From: Actinomycetes bacterium | GTDB taxonomy: Bacteria; Actinomycetota; Actinomycetes; Actinomycetales; Microbacteriaceae | Direction of reading: 5' to 3' | Length of the DNA stretch: 17,403 nt | Assembly (NCBI GenBank): GCA_023386365.1 | Contig: JAEWJX010000113.1 | Coordinates: 1-17,403 of the forward strand | In this document: piece after piece, positions 16,250 through 17,403 of the stretch | Numbering within the stretch: position 1 is the first letter of the stretch | Layout: every line of letters starts with the position of its first letter | Position numbers and translations under genes: made by a program | Notes under the pieces: model-generated | What the model was told of the DNA's origin: nothing | What the model saw: the letters and a program-made list of their open reading frames with translations, nothing else | The model's database searches: none

Positions 16250-16720
16250 TTACCAGCGGTAGTGGGCGAACGCCTTGTTCGACTCGGCCATCTTGTGGGT
16301 GTCTTCGCGGCGCTTGACCGCGGCACCGAGGCCGTTCGAGGCGTCGAGGATCTCGTTCTGCAGACGCTCGGTCATCGTCTTCTCACGACGCGACTTCGAG
16401 TAGCTGACGAGCCAGCGCAGCGCGAGGGTGTTCGCGCGGTGCGGCTTGACCTCCACCGGCACCTGGTAGGTCGAGCCACCGACGCGGCGGCTCTTGACCT
16501 CGAGGGTGGGGCGGACGTTGTCGAGGGCCTTCTTGAGCACGACGACCGCATCCTGGCCGGACTTGGTGCCGACGCCGTCGAGCGCGCCGTAGACGATGCG
16601 CTGGGCGAGGTCCTTCTTGCCGTCGAGGAGGATCTTGTTGACGAGCTGGCTGACGATCTGGGCGCCGTAGATCGGGTCGTTGACGACCGGACGCTTCGGG
16701 GCGGGTCCCTTACGAGGCAT
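16250..16720 (-). CDS. rpsG: 30S ribosomal protein S7
   Basis: The 156-residue product begins MPRKGPAPKRPVVNDPIYGA, contains the family segments VNKILLDGKKDLAQRIVYGA and ALDNVRPTLEVKSRRVGGST, and ends NKAFAHYRW, the standard S7 form and length. S7 nucleates assembly of the 30S head by binding the 3' major domain of 16S rRNA and lies next to the E-site tRNA. In E. coli S7 represses its own operon; no such site can be shown here. The ATG at 16720 is five bases after the rpsL stop. The likely ribosome-binding site, AAGAAGG, lies inside the end of rpsL, so coupling is expected. Confidence 0.98.
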   Translation of the reverse strand: MPRKGPAPKRPVVNDPIYGAQIVSQLVNKILLDGKKDLAQRIVYGALDGVGTKSGQDAVVVLKKALDNVRPTLEVKSRRVGGSTYQVPVEVKPHRANTLALRWLVSYSKSRREKTMTERLQNEILDASNGLGAAVKRREDTHKMAESNKAFAHYRW

Positions 16721-16725
16721 CTTCC

Positions 16726-17094
16726 TTAACCCTTCTTCGCGCCGTAGCGGCTGCGAGCCTGCTTACGGTTCTTGACGGCCTGGGTGTCGAGCGCGCCACG
16801 CACGATCTTGTAGCGCACACCGGGGAGGTCCTTCACACGACCACCGCGCACGAGCACCATCGAGTGCTCCTGCAGGTTGTGGCCCTCGCCGGGGATGTAG
16901 GCGGTGACCTCGGTGCCGTTGGAGAGCTTCACACGGGCCACCTTGCGGAGGGCCGAGTTCGGCTTCTTCGGGGTGGTGGTGTACACACGGGTGCACACGC
17001 CGCGCTGCTGCGGGTTCGCCTTGAGGGCGGGCGCCTTGGTCTTGGTGACCTTCGGCGAGCGGCCCTTGCGGACCAACTGCTGAATAGTGGGCAA
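16726..17094 (-). CDS. rpsL: 30S ribosomal protein S12
   Basis: From the TTG at 17094 the product has 122 residues, reading as MPTIQQLVRKGRSPKVTKTK. The codon order GCA-GTT-TTG-CCC rules out ATG or GTG at this position, and AAGGAG lies five bases upstream; the next in-frame candidate is a GTG at 17118 without family similarity. Conserved decoding-centre segments are YTTTPKKPNSALRKVARVKL and VRGGRVKDLPGVRYKIVRG. Lys43 and Lys88, the usual sites of streptomycin-resistance changes, are both unaltered, so S12 itself predicts streptomycin sensitivity. S12 monitors codon-anticodon pairing. It is the first gene of the str operon, preceded by a long leader and followed by rpsG after five bases. Confidence 0.97.
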   Translation of the reverse strand: MPTIQQLVRKGRSPKVTKTKAPALKANPQQRGVCTRVYTTTPKKPNSALRKVARVKLSNGTEVTAYIPGEGHNLQEHSMVLVRGGRVKDLPGVRYKIVRGALDTQAVKNRKQARSRYGAKKG

Positions 17095-17324
17095 AACTGC
17101 TCCTTGTTCGCGCTGCACGGTGACAGCTCATGGTGGGATCCACCGGAATCCGCCCCCGCACCGAGTGGATGCGGGACTGCTGACGGACATGCCGTGGGGG
17201 TCAGCCTCTGCGGATGCGGGGGCCTGGCCCTGTGGGACGTTCGCTTCGCCGCCATGCCAGGACGCGCTCCAGTGGAGCTGTCATGAGGGCATGGGTGACG
17301 TGCGCGAATGCACACACGCGGTCA
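17095..17324 (-). promoter_or_regulatory. str operon leader
   Basis: About 220 nt separate the apparent transcription start (near 17318) from the rpsL start, and no gene is supported here. Minus-strand CCCGCATC pairs with GATGCGGG-like GGTGCGGG (17175-17168 with 17162-17155, eight pairs including one T-G, five-base loop). Closer to the gene is a small GGTGG/CCACC palindrome at 17132-17144. I see no known riboswitch or ribosomal-protein binding motif. AAGGAG at the end is the rpsL ribosome-binding site. Confidence 0.45.
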
Positions 17325-17353
17325 AGCATACCCGGGCGCGTAATCTGGCGCAA
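17325..17353 (-). promoter_or_regulatory. str operon promoter
   Basis: On the minus strand TTGCGC (17353-17348), a 17-bp spacer and TATGCT (17330-17325) form a good housekeeping-sigma promoter: the -10 fits TANNNT and the -35 keeps the TTG core. It is the best promoter-like pair in the region ahead of rpsL. The remaining bases to 17403 are very G/C-rich and show no feature I can name. Confidence 0.6.
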
Positions 17354-17403
17354 TGTGGGGTGTGCCCCCACCGGCGCCACCCCCGCCCCGGCACAAAAGT
17401 GGC

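Noticed and set aside
14414..16729. Open frame of 771 codons on the plus strand opposite fusA and rpsG
   Set aside because: Shadow of EF-G and S7 caused by third-position GC bias; the product is a Leu/Asp/Arg/Val-rich string without similarity to a family.
17132..17144. Small GGTGG/CCACC palindrome ahead of rpsL as an operator
   Set aside because: Only five pairs, common by chance at this GC content.

Overview
The window is high-GC DNA from an actinobacterium, most likely a Microbacteriaceae member close to Microbacterium. That placement is an inference from the sequences of the ribosomal proteins and EF-Tu, the non-ATG starts and the GC content. Every supported gene is on the minus strand, so transcription runs from position 17403 towards 1.

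Right end (17403 to 12691): the str operon rpsL-rpsG-fusA-tuf (S12, S7, EF-G, EF-Tu). It has a recognisable promoter about 230 bp ahead of rpsL, a roughly 220-nt leader, and a GAAA-loop hairpin terminator after tuf. The rpsG-fusA and fusA-tuf spacers each hold a perfect hairpin built on GCATCCGG. A possible internal promoter lies ahead of tuf.

Middle (12614 to 3642): four non-ribosomal genes lie between the str and S10 operons. They encode a poxvirus-type DNA topoisomerase IB, a secreted protein of about 2065 residues (signal peptide, Pro/Glu/Thr-rich linker, metzincin-like protease domain, 16 tandem Ig-like repeats of about 93 residues), a YoaK/DUF1275 membrane protein and an EamA-type transporter. 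The topoisomerase promoter is the most unusual regulatory site: the spacer between its apparent -10 and -35 is almost pure alternating CG.

Left end (3641 to 1): the start of the S10 operon, rpsJ-rplC-rplD-rplW-rplB-rpsS-rplV (S10, L3, L4, L23, L2, S19, L22). Spacing is tight, there are 4-nt stop/start overlaps at rplD/rplW and rpsS/rplV, and rplV runs off the window edge.

The ribosomal and elongation-factor genes form the core translation machinery. The genes between them share no obvious pathway: DNA relaxation, extracellular proteolysis or surface binding, and membrane transport. I found no tRNA, rRNA, CRISPR array, insertion sequence or prophage gene. The best candidates for something undescribed are the giant repeat protease and the topoisomerase promoter.
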